Shown one piece after another: positions 38,259-49,429 of a stretch of DNA of 64,000 nt. The notes beneath the pieces are model-generated. The model was given only the letters and a program-made list of their open reading frames with translations, was not told the origin of the DNA and searched no databases. The stretch lies in contig NZ_MVHC01000012.1 in assembly GCF_002086455.1 (NCBI RefSeq), positions 42,121 through 106,120 on the forward strand, given 5' to 3'. Position numbers and translations under genes: made by a program. This DNA is from Mycolicibacter algericus DSM 45454 (lineage in GTDB: Bacteria; Actinomycetota; Actinomycetes; Mycobacteriales; Mycobacteriaceae). How positions within the stretch are numbered: the first letter of the stretch is position 1; each line of letters starts with the position of its first letter.

Positions 38259-39773
38259 ATGTCCATCCCCAGCACATCGACGGTTCCGGCGGGCCCGACC
38301 CGGCCGCTGACCCGGCTGCGCGAGTTCGCCACCAGCGAGCAGGCCGCGGCGGCGTGGCTGGGGTGCGCGGGCGCGATGCTGATCACGGTGGGCGGCCTGG
38401 GCGCCGGCAGCACCCGGATCCAGGACCCGGTGCTGGAGGCGGTGCATCTGTCCTGGCTGCGGTTCGGTCACGGGCTGGTGTTGTCGTCGGTGCTGCTGTG
38501 GACCGGTGTCGCGGTGATGCTGTTGGCCTGGTTCGGCCTGGGCCGGCGGGTGATCGACGGCGCCGCAACCGAATACACGCTGATTGCCACTACCGGGTTC
38601 TGGCTGGCGCCGCTGCTGCTGTCGGTTCCGGTGTTCAGCCGCGACACCTACTCCTATCTGGCCCAGGGCGCACTGCTGCGGGACGGTTTGGATCCCTACC
38701 AGGTGGGTCCGGTCGAGAACCCCAACCCGCTGCTCGACGATGTCAGCCCGATCTGGGCGGCGACGACGGCACCTTACGGCCCGGCGTTCATCCTGGTCGC
38801 CAAACTCGTCACGATCCTGGTGGGCAACAACGTGGTGGTCGGCACCATGGTGTTGCGGTTGTGCATGCTGCCCGGTTTGGCGCTGTTGATCTGGGCGGCA
38901 CCGCAAGTCGCCCGCCGGGTCGGCGGCAGCGCCCCGGCGGCGCTGTACCTGGCGGTGCTCAACCCGCTGGTCATCATCCACCTGATGGGCGGCGTCCACA
39001 ACGAGATGCTGATGGTGGGCCTGATGGTCGCCGGGATCGCGCTGACGCTGCAGGGCCGGCCGCTGGCGGGCATCAGCCTGGTGGCCCTGGCCGCCGCGGT
39101 GAAGGCCACCGCGGTGATCGCGTTGCCGTTTCTGGTGTGGGTGTGGATGCGCCGGCTACATGAACGCCGCGGCTACCCGGCGGCGAAGGCGTTCGCGGCG
39201 GCGGCGACCATCTCCGCGGCGATCGTCGTCGCCGCCTTCGCGGCGCTGTCGGCGCTGGCCGGTGTGGGCCTGGGTTGGCTGACCGCGCTGCTGGCCGGCA
39301 ACGTCAAGATCATCAACTGGCTCACCGTGCCGACCGCCGCGGCCAACCTCGTCCACGCCGTCGGCGGACTGGTCGCGCCGATCAATTTCTATGCCGCACT
39401 GCACATCACCCGGATCAGCGGGATCGTGGTGATCGCGCTGGTGCTCCCGGTGCTGTGGTGGCGGTCGCGACGCGACGACCGGGCGGCGGTGACGGGGATC
39501 GCCTGGGGCATGCTGGTCGTGGTGCTGTTCGTGCCGGCGGCGCTGCCCTGGTACTACACCTGGCCGCTGGCGGCCGCGGCCACCCTGGTCCGCTCACCGA
39601 CGGCGATCGCCGCGATCGCCGCGGCCTCGACCTGGATCATGGTGATCTTCAAACCCGACGGCTCGCATGGCATGTACTCCTGGCTGCACGTGATCGGCGC
39701 GACCGGTTGCGCCGTGTTCGCCTGGTATCGACTGTCGCAAACCGCGCCGGAAGTCCCGTCGCCGGCCGACTGA
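38259..39773 (+). CDS. mptA: Alpha-(1->6) mannopyranosyltransferase MptA
   Basis: A GT-C type integral membrane enzyme of 504 residues with a dozen or so hydrophobic helices. It uses polyprenyl-phosphomannose to extend the alpha-(1->6) mannan backbone of lipomannan and lipoarabinomannan. The first extracytoplasmic loop carries the acidic motif VFSRDTYSYLAQGALLRDGL, typical of the family. Further conserved blocks are NPLVIIHLMGGVHNEMLMVG and FVPAALPWYYTWPLAAAA. GAGGAG precedes the ATG. It follows idsA2 closely on the same strand, linking isoprenoid supply to lipid-carrier mannosylation. The stop lies two bases from the convergent regulator gene's stop. Confidence 0.92.
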   Translation: MSIPSTSTVPAGPTRPLTRLREFATSEQAAAAWLGCAGAMLITVGGLGAGSTRIQDPVLEAVHLSWLRFGHGLVLSSVLLWTGVAVMLLAWFGLGRRVIDGAATEYTLIATTGFWLAPLLLSVPVFSRDTYSYLAQGALLRDGLDPYQVGPVENPNPLLDDVSPIWAATTAPYGPAFILVAKLVTILVGNNVVVGTMVLRLCMLPGLALLIWAAPQVARRVGGSAPAALYLAVLNPLVIIHLMGGVHNEMLMVGLMVAGIALTLQGRPLAGISLVALAAAVKATAVIALPFLVWVWMRRLHERRGYPAAKAFAAAATISAAIVVAAFAALSALAGVGLGWLTALLAGNVKIINWLTVPTAAANLVHAVGGLVAPINFYAALHITRISGIVVIALVLPVLWWRSRRDDRAAVTGIAWGMLVVVLFVPAALPWYYTWPLAAAATLVRSPTAIAAIAAASTWIMVIFKPDGSHGMYSWLHVIGATGCAVFAWYRLSQTAPEVPSPAD

Positions 39774-39775
39774 GC

Positions 39776-40183
39776 TCAGTACGCCATGGCCTGCGCCCGG
39801 CGCATCACCTCACGGGCCTGATGGGCATGCAGCGCGTCGATCGGGCGGGCGTTGGCGACCGACTCGCGCGCACCGTCGCGGGTCAACGACAGCGACGGGT
39901 CGTGGGTGAACAGCCAGCGCACGATGTCGGTCTGCTGATAGCCGCCGTCGTGGAGCACCGCCAGCAGACCCGGCAGGCTCTTCACGACGTCCCCGGCCGC
40001 GGTGAAGAACACCTGCGGCACCACCAGCACACCGCCGCGTCGCACCGCGAGCAGATGATTGTCACGCAGGTACTGGTGCACTTTGGTGACCGGCACACCG
40101 AGCATGTCGGCGACCGTTGGCAGGTCGAACATCGGTTCGTCGGGTTCCAGGATGTCTTCGGCGGCCGGGATGCTGCTCACCAC
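39776..40183 (-). CDS. Winged-helix DNA-binding protein, PknL-linked (Rv2175c-type), short N-terminus
   Basis: A 135-residue protein with a helix-turn-helix region FDLPTVADMLGVPVTKVHQY, then LLAVRRGGVLVVPQVFFTAA, and the conserved C-terminus ARPIDALHAHQAREVMRRAQ. In M. tuberculosis this DNA-binding protein is phosphorylated by PknL on a Thr near residue 9 in an N-terminal extension. Here an in-frame stop at 40190-40192 lies three codons before the earliest possible start (GTG 40183). The extension cannot exist, and the N-terminus SSIPAAEDILEPDEP has no Thr. The gene is divergent from pknL and converges with mptA. Confidence 0.9.
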   Translation of the reverse strand: MVSSIPAAEDILEPDEPMFDLPTVADMLGVPVTKVHQYLRDNHLLAVRRGGVLVVPQVFFTAAGDVVKSLPGLLAVLHDGGYQQTDIVRWLFTHDPSLSLTRDGARESVANARPIDALHAHQAREVMRRAQAMAY

Positions 40184-40232
40184 ACGAGTCTAGAACCGCC
40201 GGATCGGCGACCCGCCCGCATACCATGACCAG

Positions 40233-41417
40233 GTGACTGCAGCGTGGGGCCCAGACGCACTCGAGGGCGCCCTGCTCGACGGCCGGTATCGCGTCGGCAC
40301 CCGGATCGCCACCGGCGGCACCTCCACGGTGTATCGCGGTCTCGACGAACGGCTGGACCGCCCGGTCGCGTGCAAGGTGATGGATCTGCGCTACGCCGGC
40401 GACCAGCAGTTCCTCACCCGATTTCAGCTCGAGGCGCGGGCGGTCGCCCGCCTCAAGGACCCGGCTCTGGTCGCGGTGTACGACCAGGGTTTCGGCACGC
40501 CGCACGACCCAGGCCAGCCGTTTCTGATCATGGAACTCGTCGAGGGCGGGACGCTGCGCGAACTGCTCAACGAACGCGGCCCGATGCCGCCGCATGCCGT
40601 CGTCGCGGTGCTGCGCCCGGTGCTGGGGGCGCTGGGTATCGCACACCGCGCCGGCCTGGTGCACCGCGACGTCAAGCCGGAGAACATTCTGATCTCCGAC
40701 GACGGCGAGGTGAAGGTGGTCGACTTCGGGCTGGTTCGCGCCCTCGCGGCGGCCGGGATCACTTCGACCAACGTGATTCTGGGCACTGCGGCCTACCTGT
40801 CACCCGAGCAGGTCCGCGACGGCAACGCCGGGCCGGCCAGCGACGTCTACGGGGTCGGCATCCTGGCCTACGAGCTGCTGACCGGTCGCACACCGTTCGC
40901 CGGTGACTCCCCGCTGACCGTGGCCTACCAGCGGCTGGATCACGATGTTCCGCCGCCGAGCGCCGCCATCGAGGGAGTGCCCAGAGCGTTCGACGAATTG
41001 GTGGCGCGCGCCACCGCACTCGAGCCGGCTGACCGCTACGCCGACGGCCTCGAGATGGCCCAGGACGTCGCGGCGATCGCCGAACGGTTGGGGCTGCCGG
41101 CGTTTCGGGTTCCGGCCCCGCGCAACTCCGCCCAGCACAGCTCGGCGCCGCAGCAGCGCGGACGCGGGCCTGCCGCGCCGCCGCAGCGGCCGACACTGCA
41201 CATGACGCGCGGCCCGCAGGATTGGACAGCCGATACCGACACCCAATACCAGGTGGTGACAGGCCAATTCGCCGGAATCGAACTGAGTCAGTTCGTGCTG
41301 CAACGTCAGCACGCGCGCCGGATGGTGGTGATCTGGCTGACCGTGGTGTTCGCCCTTACCGGACTGGTGGCCGCGGTGGCGTGGACGCTGGGCAACAACG
41401 TCGGCGCGCTGCTGTAG
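40233..41417 (+). CDS. pknL: Serine/threonine protein kinase PknL
   Basis: Membrane kinase of 394 residues starting at GTG 40233. The glycine-rich loop is RIATGGTSTVYRG, with catalytic Lys48 in VACKVMDL, HRDVKPEN with Asp146, and the metal-binding VVDFG (Asp164). The activation segment has ITSTNVILGTAAYLSPEQ, with candidate autophosphorylation Thr177 and Thr179. A Gln/Pro/Arg-rich juxtamembrane segment leads to one transmembrane helix near the C-terminus (MVVIWLTVVFALTGLVAAVA) and only a short outer tail, so it lacks a sensor domain. It is divergent from its presumed substrate gene, 49 bp apart. Confidence 0.95.
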   Translation: MTAAWGPDALEGALLDGRYRVGTRIATGGTSTVYRGLDERLDRPVACKVMDLRYAGDQQFLTRFQLEARAVARLKDPALVAVYDQGFGTPHDPGQPFLIMELVEGGTLRELLNERGPMPPHAVVAVLRPVLGALGIAHRAGLVHRDVKPENILISDDGEVKVVDFGLVRALAAAGITSTNVILGTAAYLSPEQVRDGNAGPASDVYGVGILAYELLTGRTPFAGDSPLTVAYQRLDHDVPPPSAAIEGVPRAFDELVARATALEPADRYADGLEMAQDVAAIAERLGLPAFRVPAPRNSAQHSSAPQQRGRGPAAPPQRPTLHMTRGPQDWTADTDTQYQVVTGQFAGIELSQFVLQRQHARRMVVIWLTVVFALTGLVAAVAWTLGNNVGALL

Positions 41418-41422
41418 TCACC

Positions 41423-41450
41423 CGTTACCCGTTGCGCGTTACCCGTTGCG
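41423..41450. repeat. 14-bp tandem duplication downstream of pknL
   Basis: Two exact adjacent copies of CGTTACCCGTTGCG (41423-41436, 41437-41450), six bases after the pknL stop. Non-coding. Confidence 0.8.
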
Positions 41451-41475
41451 CGAGCGTGCGCAGAAACGGTGTTCA

Positions 41476-41495
41476 CCCCGGCGTGTCGGCCGGGG
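41476..41495. terminator. Terminator-like hairpin between pknL and aroG
   Basis: CCCCGGC (41476-41482) and GCCGGGG (41489-41495) pair perfectly around six bases, between two convergent genes. There is no strong T tract directly next to the stem. Confidence 0.55.
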
Positions 41496-41520
41496 ACGCG
41501 CACGTTCGCGGCAAAAAAAC

Positions 41521-43429
<1,909 letters not shown>

Positions 43430-43436
43430 CGCCCGC

Positions 43437-44501
43437 TCATCTCCCGGGACCGCCGGGGCGCTGTAGCGGATGGGCCGGTAGCGGCGTGGAAAAGGGCACC
43501 GTGGGCGCCGACGCATCGGCGACCGCGCGGTTGGGCCCAGACCGCCCGGCCGGCGCCGACCGGCCGGGCAGCCGTCCGGGGTAGGCGGGGCGGTCGGAGC
43601 CGGCGGCCCGCCTGGTGGGCGGGCGGGCGGGCGATACTTTCGGCCGCCCGATCATGATCGGTTGCGTCGGCGCCGACGCCGCGCGCACCTCGCGGTCGAG
43701 CTCGGCGTCAACGACCCGCTCGTCGGGCAGCTGCGGCCGGCCCGCGACGGCGTCCTGCAGCCACAGCTTGGCCTGGATCACCGGGCGTCGCAGCCGGCGT
43801 TCGCGCAGCAACGCGCGGCGCATCCGCTCGCGGCTGGACAGGTAGCGCCAGCGGGCCCACGGCGCGTGCGGCCGGGACAGCCGGATCGCGCCGACCACCA
43901 GCAGCGGAAAGAAGAACATCCCGATCAACCCGGTCCACACCTTGCCCTTCAACAACACCACCACGCCCAGCGGCAGCGACATCACCAGCCCGGCGAAGAC
44001 CCCGGCGCGGATCAGCGGCGAGGAGGTGTCGTGCCACAGCGACAACAGAAAGGCCAGCGGGTGAAAGCCCAGCACCAGCAGGCCGGCCACCGCCGTCGCG
44101 GCGAAGACGGCATCCACCGAGGCGCGCCCGTCCTCTTCCCAGTACACGTCGGACAAGTGCAGGATCAGCGCGTACTCGTCGAGCACCAACGCCGCGCCGA
44201 TGCCGAACGAGATCGCGGCGAGGCTGAATGCCGGTTCGTGCCCATGGGGGCCGGCGGCCACCAGCGTCACCCCGGCGGCCATCACCAGCAGCACCCCGAA
44301 GACCACGTGGTGGATGTGCTTCGACCCGATGTGGATGTTGCGCGGCTGCCACCATCGGGGGGCGCCGACGCGACCGGCGGTGCTGCGGATATAGCGGACG
44401 ACGCAGCGGGTCACCAGAAACGTCGCCAGGAACGCGAGCAGGCAGCACAGCAGCGGCAATCTGCCGCGTCCGATGATGTCGTCGCGGAACCATTCGAGCA
44501 C
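43437..44501 (-). CDS. Integral membrane protein (Rv2180c-type)
   Basis: A protein of 354 residues starting at GTG 44501 directly after an in-frame stop. It has about seven hydrophobic segments in the first 230 residues (for example [20 protein letters not shown] and [16 protein letters not shown]). The loop [19 protein letters not shown] is rich in His, and [19 protein letters not shown] is acidic, so metal binding is possible. The remaining 120 residues form a basic, Pro-rich cytoplasmic tail. It precedes and is closely spaced with the exoribonuclease gene. No function is known to me. Confidence 0.82.
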   Translation of the reverse strand: MLEWFRDDIIGRGRLPLLCCLLAFLATFLVTRCVVRYIRSTAGRVGAPRWWQPRNIHIGSKHIHHVVFGVLLVMAAGVTLVAAGPHGHEPAFSLAAISFGIGAALVLDEYALILHLSDVYWEEDGRASVDAVFAATAVAGLLVLGFHPLAFLLSLWHDTSSPLIRAGVFAGLVMSLPLGVVVLLKGKVWTGLIGMFFFPLLVVGAIRLSRPHAPWARWRYLSSRERMRRALLRERRLRRPVIQAKLWLQDAVAGRPQLPDERVVDAELDREVRAASAPTQPIMIGRPKVSPARPPTRRAAGSDRPAYPGRLPGRSAPAGRSGPNRAVADASAPTVPFSTPLPAHPLQRPGGPGR

Positions 44502-44594
44502 CTAATGCAACGTACGCCCTCACCACACTCCGCGCCGGGATCACCACCGGCATGGCCCGGGAAAACCTCACCACCCGATAGGCTGTGCTGCGAC

Positions 44595-45881
44595 ATGACT
44601 ACATCGCGGCCGCCCGAGCCGGGCCGTCGGCACGGGGGCGGTTCCGTCTGGTTGATCTTCGCCCTGCTGGCGATCGGAGCCCTGGGCTACACGACGTGGC
44701 GGGCGCTCGGCAGCACGCCGTACCACATCGACGTCGACGTCTACCGGATGGCCGCGCAGGCGTGGCGGGACGGGAAACCGCTCTACGGCGACGCCTGGTT
44801 CCCCACCCAGATCGACGGCACGGTGTTGCCGTTCACCTATCCCCCGATCGCGGCCGTGTTGTTCGCCCCACTGACCTGGGTGTCGCTCGGTTCGGGCACC
44901 GCCGCGCTGACGATCGTCTCGACGCTGCTGCTGGTGGTGTCGATCACCGTCGTGCTCGCCGGGTTGGGCGTCGCAGTGGGCCGCGGCAGCGGCCCGCAGT
45001 GGTGGCGACGGGGTGTGCTGGCAGCGGCGATCGTCGCGGCGGCCATCTGGCTCGACGCCGAACCGATCTGGTCCAACTTCGATTTCGGCCAGGTCAACGC
45101 CGTGCTGATGACGCTGGTGATCGCCGACTGCGTACCGCGCCGCACCTACTGGCCGCGGGGCGCGCTGCTGGGACTGGCGGTGGCACTGAAGCTGACACCG
45201 GCGGTGTTTCTGCTGTACTTCCTGCTGCGCCGCGACGGGCGCGCCGCGGTGACCACCGTGGCATCGTTTCTGGTGGCGACCCTGGCAGGCTTCGTGCTGG
45301 CCTGGAGCGACTCCTGGCAGTACTGGACGCACACGGTCCGCAACACCGACCGCATCGGCGGGGCAACGCTCAACACCAACCAGAATCTGGCCGGCGCGCT
45401 GGCCCGGCTGCCGCTGAGCGAACATCAGCGCTCCGCCCTGTGGCTGCTGGGCAGCCTGTTGGTCCTGGCGGTGACGGTGTGGGCGGCCCGCCGACTGCTC
45501 AGCCGGGATGTCGGGGAGCCGATTCTGGCGCTGATCTGCGTGGCGCTGTTCGGACTGGTGGTGTCACCGGTGTCATGGTCGCACCACTGGGTGTGGATGC
45601 TGCCGACCGTCGTGGTGACCGCCGTGGTGGCCTACCGGCACCGCGCGATCGCGCTGGGCGTGCTCAGCGCGCTGGGTGTGGCGTTGATGATGCGCAGTCC
45701 GATCGACCTGCTGCCCGAGCATCACGAGGCGGGCGCGGCGTGGTGGCGCCAGTTGGCCGGCACATCATATGTGTGGTGGGGGCTGGCGGTGATCATCACC
45801 GCCGGCGCGACGCTGCGTCCGGACCGCCGGAGCACTCCGGATCAGCCTGCGGCGGTTTCCGGAAACCGGGCGACCGGCTGA
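44595..45881 (+). CDS. GT-C alpha-(1->2) mannosyltransferase (Rv2181-type)
   Basis: A 428-residue membrane glycosyltransferase with about ten helices, starting at ATG 44595. The first outer loop has [20 protein letters not shown] followed by LYGDAW; the Asp residues form the GT-C active site. Other blocks are [37 protein letters not shown] and [20 protein letters not shown]. The M. tuberculosis equivalent adds alpha-(1->2) mannose branches or caps to lipomannan and lipoarabinomannan using polyprenyl-phosphomannose. Its last 40 bp overlap the 3' end of the acyltransferase gene on the other strand. Confidence 0.9.
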   Translation: MTTSRPPEPGRRHGGGSVWLIFALLAIGALGYTTWRALGSTPYHIDVDVYRMAAQAWRDGKPLYGDAWFPTQIDGTVLPFTYPPIAAVLFAPLTWVSLGSGTAALTIVSTLLLVVSITVVLAGLGVAVGRGSGPQWWRRGVLAAAIVAAAIWLDAEPIWSNFDFGQVNAVLMTLVIADCVPRRTYWPRGALLGLAVALKLTPAVFLLYFLLRRDGRAAVTTVASFLVATLAGFVLAWSDSWQYWTHTVRNTDRIGGATLNTNQNLAGALARLPLSEHQRSALWLLGSLLVLAVTVWAARRLLSRDVGEPILALICVALFGLVVSPVSWSHHWVWMLPTVVVTAVVAYRHRAIALGVLSALGVALMMRSPIDLLPEHHEAGAAWWRQLAGTSYVWWGLAVIITAGATLRPDRRSTPDQPAAVSGNRATG

Positions 45882-46576
45882 GCCGTTGCCCCATCCTGTT
45901 GCGCGGCACCGTTTTTGAGGCTCGCCGCGTAGATGTCGACGTACTCCTGGCCGGAGAGCCCCATCAGCTCGTAGATGACCTCGTCGGTGACCGCCCGCTC
46001 GATGAAGCGGTTGTCGGCCATCCCCTCGAAGCGGGAGAAGTCCATCGGCTTGCCGAAGCGGACGGTGACCCGGCTGAACCGCAGCATCTTGGTGCCGGGC
46101 GGGTTGACGACGTTGGTTCCGATCATGGCGACCGGAATCACCGGGACGCCGGTGTGCAGCGCGAGCCGGGCCAGGCCGGTCTTACCCTTGTACAGCCTGC
46201 CGTCGGGTGACCGGGTGCCTTCGGGGTAGATGCCCAACAGCTTGCCGGCGTTCAGGATCCGCTGGGCGGTGGTCAGCGCGGCTTGTGCGGCGTCGGAGTC
46301 GCTGCGGTCGATGGGCACCTGCCCGACCGCGGTGTAGAACCAGCGGGTGAACCAGCCTTTGATCCCGGTGCCGGTGAAGTATTCGGACTTGGCCAGAAAG
46401 GTGATCCGGCGGCGCACCACCAGCGGCAGGTAGAAGCTGTCCATGACGGCGAGGTGATTACTGGCCAGGATCGCCGCACCGTGCTCGGGGATGTTCTCCA
46501 GACCCTCGACTTTCGGCCGTCCGATCAGGGCCAGCAGCGGACCCAGGAGTACGTACTTGAACAGCCAATACCACAT
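45842..46576 (-). CDS. 1-acylglycerol-3-phosphate acyltransferase family protein (PlsC-like, Rv2182c-type)
   Basis: A membrane-associated acyltransferase of 244 residues. The block I motif is [13 protein letters not shown] (NHxxxxD), block II is [20 protein letters not shown], block [21 protein letters not shown], and block [12 protein letters not shown]. The N-terminal helix [19 protein letters not shown] is the membrane anchor. It probably transfers an acyl chain to lysophosphatidate in phospholipid synthesis. GGAGGGAGGGG precedes the ATG, and a 23-bp inverted repeat lies directly upstream of that. Convergent 40-bp overlap with the mannosyltransferase gene. Confidence 0.92.
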   Translation of the reverse strand: MWYWLFKYVLLGPLLALIGRPKVEGLENIPEHGAAILASNHLAVMDSFYLPLVVRRRITFLAKSEYFTGTGIKGWFTRWFYTAVGQVPIDRSDSDAAQAALTTAQRILNAGKLLGIYPEGTRSPDGRLYKGKTGLARLALHTGVPVIPVAMIGTNVVNPPGTKMLRFSRVTVRFGKPMDFSRFEGMADNRFIERAVTDEVIYELMGLSGQEYVDIYAASLKNGAAQQDGATAQPVARFPETAAG

Positions 46577-46593
46577 GGCCCCTCCCTCCTGCC

Positions 46594-46616
46594 CGCGAAC
46601 ACCGGCCGTGTTCGCG
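46594..46616. promoter_or_regulatory. Inverted repeat upstream of the PlsC-like gene
   Basis: CGCGAACAC (46594-46602) and GTGTTCGCG (46608-46616) are perfect arms with a five-base spacer, about 20-40 bp before the start codon. It could be an operator, an attenuator stem, or the terminator of the upstream operon. Confidence 0.45.
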
Positions 46617-46700
46617 CCAACTTTACCGACCAGCGGTGGCTACGGCCACACGGTGATTCGTCACAGCGGAGATTCCGGGGAATTCCTTAGCTTTCCGCGG

Positions 46701-47069
46701 TCAGTGCTCGATCGTGACGGGGATGTGCTCATAACCGGTCTTGGCCGACGCGCCGCCGGCTCCGCCCGGCGGCGGGCCGTCGGGCGGGCCCGGCCTGTCA
46801 CCGGTCTCACCGACCACCGCTCGGATCACCTCGAACAACGCAACGCTGTGCTCGGCGACGATGCTGAGCAACGGGTGCTCCTCCCCCGTCACCAACGCCG
46901 CCAGCGCACACACCGGACACCACACCTGTTGGCACTTACCCGGCGCGTCGGCCGCCGCCAGCATCGCCGCTGCCCGCACCGCCGGGTCGAGGCGATCCAG
47001 GATCGCCTGGGCGAGTTTGCGCAACTCCGGCCCCAGCTCACCCAGATCACGGTGCGCGCCAGCGCTCAA
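46701..47069 (-). CDS. Conserved hypothetical protein (Rv2183c-type)
   Basis: A protein of 122 residues with TTG 47069 as start; this codon overlaps the stop of the ArsA-like gene in a TTGA, mirroring the GTGA overlaps upstream, so translation is coupled. The first half is helical (ELGPELRKLAQAILDRLDPA, then VRAAAMLAAAD). A Cys pair in KCQQVWCPVCALAALV may bind metal. The C-terminal part is Pro/Gly-rich and probably disordered. No function is recognised; the operon context links it to the ArsA-like ATPase and the SRPBCC protein. Confidence 0.75.
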   Translation of the reverse strand: MSAGAHRDLGELGPELRKLAQAILDRLDPAVRAAAMLAAADAPGKCQQVWCPVCALAALVTGEEHPLLSIVAEHSVALFEVIRAVVGETGDRPGPPDGPPPGGAGGASAKTGYEHIPVTIEH

Positions 47070-48355
47070 CGTCGCACCTCCTCGTCACTGCTCACCGGCC
47101 ACACCTCCGGGTTCGGCCGGAAGCGCACCGTCAGTTCGCTGCCGCGCAGCGTCGCGTCCAAAACCGTGCATCGTCGCAGCACCGACGCCAATCGGACCCG
47201 GCGTCTGGTGCCGCCGGCACCGATGACCAAGTCGTCACCGGAGCGGCCCAGGCTGAGCGCACCGGAATCGACCTGGGGCAACTCTAACCGCAACCGGTAC
47301 ACCGCCCCCAGTCCGGAACCCGACTCCCGGTCGACCACCGGCCGCACCGGCCCCGGCGGTGCCGAACCGCCGCGTCGGCGGCTGCCCTCGAGCAGCTCGC
47401 TGAGCGCCTTGGGGCCGATCGGTTCGCCGGCCAGGTGCGGGACCAGCACCATCGCCACGTCACCGATGGCGCGGTCCAAGTCCTCCAGAACGCCGTGCTG
47501 TTCACGGATCCGCTCGGCGTACCAGTCGAACGCCGGATGAGCGGGCAGATTCGTGTAGACGTACGAATCATCCTGCAACAGAATCTGATTCACGATCAGC
47601 TCGTCGACCCGCACCCCGGTCAGCGCCAGCGTCCCCAGGGTCCGGACCGCTTCAGCGGCCACCACGCGCTCGGCGGTCAGCACCAGGTGGGCCCCGACCA
47701 GCGCCTCGTCGGTCAGCAGCGTGGCCAGCCGTTCGGCGGCGCCGCTGATCCGCTCGACCAACTCGACCAGTGCGTCCGACGTGCCATCGGGCCCGCTGAG
47801 CCTGCGGTGCCGCGGCCAGGACCGCTCGGCATACAGCGCGACCGTGGCGGGCAGTGTCAGCATCCGCATCGCATCGGCGGTGGACGCGCAGTCGACGACG
47901 ACCCGCTCCCACCGACCGCTGCCGGCCAGCTCGCCGACCTCATGCAGACCGAGCACCTCCTGGACGCCGGGAAGCGCCGAAAGCTCTTCGGGGGCAACGC
48001 TACCCAGATCCGACTCCGGGAATCGCCCGGCCAGCACCCCGACAACCTCGACCCAATGCGCCTCGAGCAGTGCCAGCGTGTCCAGCGCCAGCACGTCAAG
48101 CCCGCCGGGCCCGGCGTCGTCGAGCACCACCGCCGCCGGGTCACGGCCGGCGCCGGGCACCACCGAGACGCCCAGCACGTCACCGACCGAGTGCGCCTGG
48201 TCGGTGGAGACCAGCAACACCCGGTTCCCGGCGCGCGCATCGGCGACGGCGGTCGCCGCCGCCAGCGTGGACTTACCCACGCCGCCCTTGCCTACGAACA
48301 GACTGATCGGCGCGACCGGGAGCACTGGGGGCGTTGCTGCCTCAGACGGCGTCAC
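47066..48355 (-). CDS. ArsA-like anion-transporting ATPase family protein (Rv2184c-type)
   Basis: A 429-residue P-loop ATPase starting at GTG 48355, overlapping the SRPBCC gene stop (GTGA). The deviant Walker A is LFVGKGGVGKSTLAAATAVA. The switch regions are LLVSTDQAHSVGDVLGV and VVDCASTADAMRMLTLPATV. The C-terminal part, beyond about residue 320, is a beta-rich Hsp20-like domain often attached to actinobacterial ArsA homologues. No arsenite-binding Cys cluster is seen, so arsenic transport is unlikely. A targeting or maturation ATPase role for membrane proteins is more plausible (inference). Confidence 0.85.
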   Translation of the reverse strand: MTPSEAATPPVLPVAPISLFVGKGGVGKSTLAAATAVADARAGNRVLLVSTDQAHSVGDVLGVSVVPGAGRDPAAVVLDDAGPGGLDVLALDTLALLEAHWVEVVGVLAGRFPESDLGSVAPEELSALPGVQEVLGLHEVGELAGSGRWERVVVDCASTADAMRMLTLPATVALYAERSWPRHRRLSGPDGTSDALVELVERISGAAERLATLLTDEALVGAHLVLTAERVVAAEAVRTLGTLALTGVRVDELIVNQILLQDDSYVYTNLPAHPAFDWYAERIREQHGVLEDLDRAIGDVAMVLVPHLAGEPIGPKALSELLEGSRRRGGSAPPGPVRPVVDRESGSGLGAVYRLRLELPQVDSGALSLGRSGDDLVIGAGGTRRRVRLASVLRRCTVLDATLRGSELTVRFRPNPEVWPVSSDEEVRR

Positions 48356-48789
48356 TCAACCTCGGCTCGCTTCTTCAGGTCCTTCAGCGCGGTGTCGGTC
48401 AGTCGCCGCTCCGCCTTGCGCTTGAGCAGTCCGATCATCGGGATCAGCAGATCGACCGACAGCTCGTAGACGACTTCCGTGCCGGACCCCTTGGGCGCCA
48501 AGCGGTATTCGCCGTCAAGTGCCTTCAACAACGAACTGGACACCAATGACCAGCGCACGCTGCGACGGTCTTGCGGCCAGTCGTAGGCCAGCACCATGGT
48601 GTCCTTGAGCACCGCGGCATCGAGCACCAGCCGGGCCTGCTTCGGGTATCCGTCGGAGTCGGTTTCGAGCACCTCGGCCTCGGTGTACTCCGACACCCAT
48701 TCGGGGTAGGCGCCGATGTCGGCGATCACCTTCATCACCGTGTCCGGATCCGCCTCGATGAAGATGGTCTGAGCTGTCTTGTCCGCCAC
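48352..48789 (-). CDS. SRPBCC (START-like) family protein, TB16.3/Rv2185c-type
   Basis: A 145-residue helix-grip protein starting at GTG 48789. The family pattern is clear: TIFIEADPDTVMKVIADIGA, then YPEWVSEYTEAEVLETDSDG, WSLVSSSLLKALDGEYRLAP and a long C-terminal helix GLLKRKAERRLTDTALKDLK. This is the polyketide-cyclase/coenzyme-Q-binding group that holds hydrophobic ligands. It heads the run of overlapping genes with the ArsA-like ATPase. Ligand is unknown. Confidence 0.88.
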   Translation of the reverse strand: MADKTAQTIFIEADPDTVMKVIADIGAYPEWVSEYTEAEVLETDSDGYPKQARLVLDAAVLKDTMVLAYDWPQDRRSVRWSLVSSSLLKALDGEYRLAPKGSGTEVVYELSVDLLIPMIGLLKRKAERRLTDTALKDLKKRAEVE

Positions 48790-48878
48790 GTGGTTACTTC
48801 CCTAACTCATTCGCCTGCCACCAGCCCTCGGCAGAGACGCTACCTCGCCGCGCCCGGCGCCCGCCCCTTCAGCCCGGC

Positions 48879-49274
48879 TCAGCTCACAGCGGCCGGGGCG
48901 ACACCCACGGGTCGGGCCTGCTCGAGGCGGGCCTTCACCTCGAAGGCCATCCGTTTGCCCGCCACCCGGCGGCGGTGGTTGAGCTTCGCCAAGTTCATCT
49001 TGGCCAGCTGGCGGCCGGTCACCCCGCTGGGTTCGGCGTGCAGGAAATAGTGCAGCAGCACCCCGTCGAGCATCGGATCCAGCCAGATCTCCATGGTTCC
49101 GGTCAGCGGCCCGCCCACCGTCCATCGGACACCCTTCTCGGCGCGATCTTCGACCAGCTGCAGCTGCAGGTCCGGCCACCACCGCCGCCAGCTCGACCGG
49201 TCGCCGACGAGGGCCCCCACCTGTGCGCCGGATGCGGCGATGAAGGTCTCATCGGCAACCTGGATACTGTTCAT
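48879..49274 (-). CDS. SRPBCC-like conserved protein (Rv2186c-type)
   Basis: A protein of 131 residues starting at ATG 49274. The beginning MNSIQVADETFIAASGAQVG followed by GDRSSWRRWWPDLQLQL fits the START-like fold. WTVGGPLTGTMEIWLDPMLD and VLLHYFLHAEP are the middle strands, and a C-terminal basic helix AKLNHRRRVAGKRMAFEVKA ends the protein. It is the second helix-grip protein in tandem with the TB16.3-type one. The pair probably binds related hydrophobic ligands (inference). Divergent from fadD15, with about 150 bp between. Confidence 0.82.
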   Translation of the reverse strand: MNSIQVADETFIAASGAQVGALVGDRSSWRRWWPDLQLQLVEDRAEKGVRWTVGGPLTGTMEIWLDPMLDGVLLHYFLHAEPSGVTGRQLAKMNLAKLNHRRRVAGKRMAFEVKARLEQARPVGVAPAAVS

Positions 49275-49429
49275 CGCCCCAGCTTCACATATGACGTCCC
49301 CGGGGCGGAACGCCGCCGGTGCACACCGCCGGGCTTCTCCCCGCCCGACAGTGAACACCGTCACATCTGCCGGGGCGCGCCTATTAGGCTGGTCGGACAC
49401 ACACCCGGGCTGCCAGAGAGGTCATTCGA

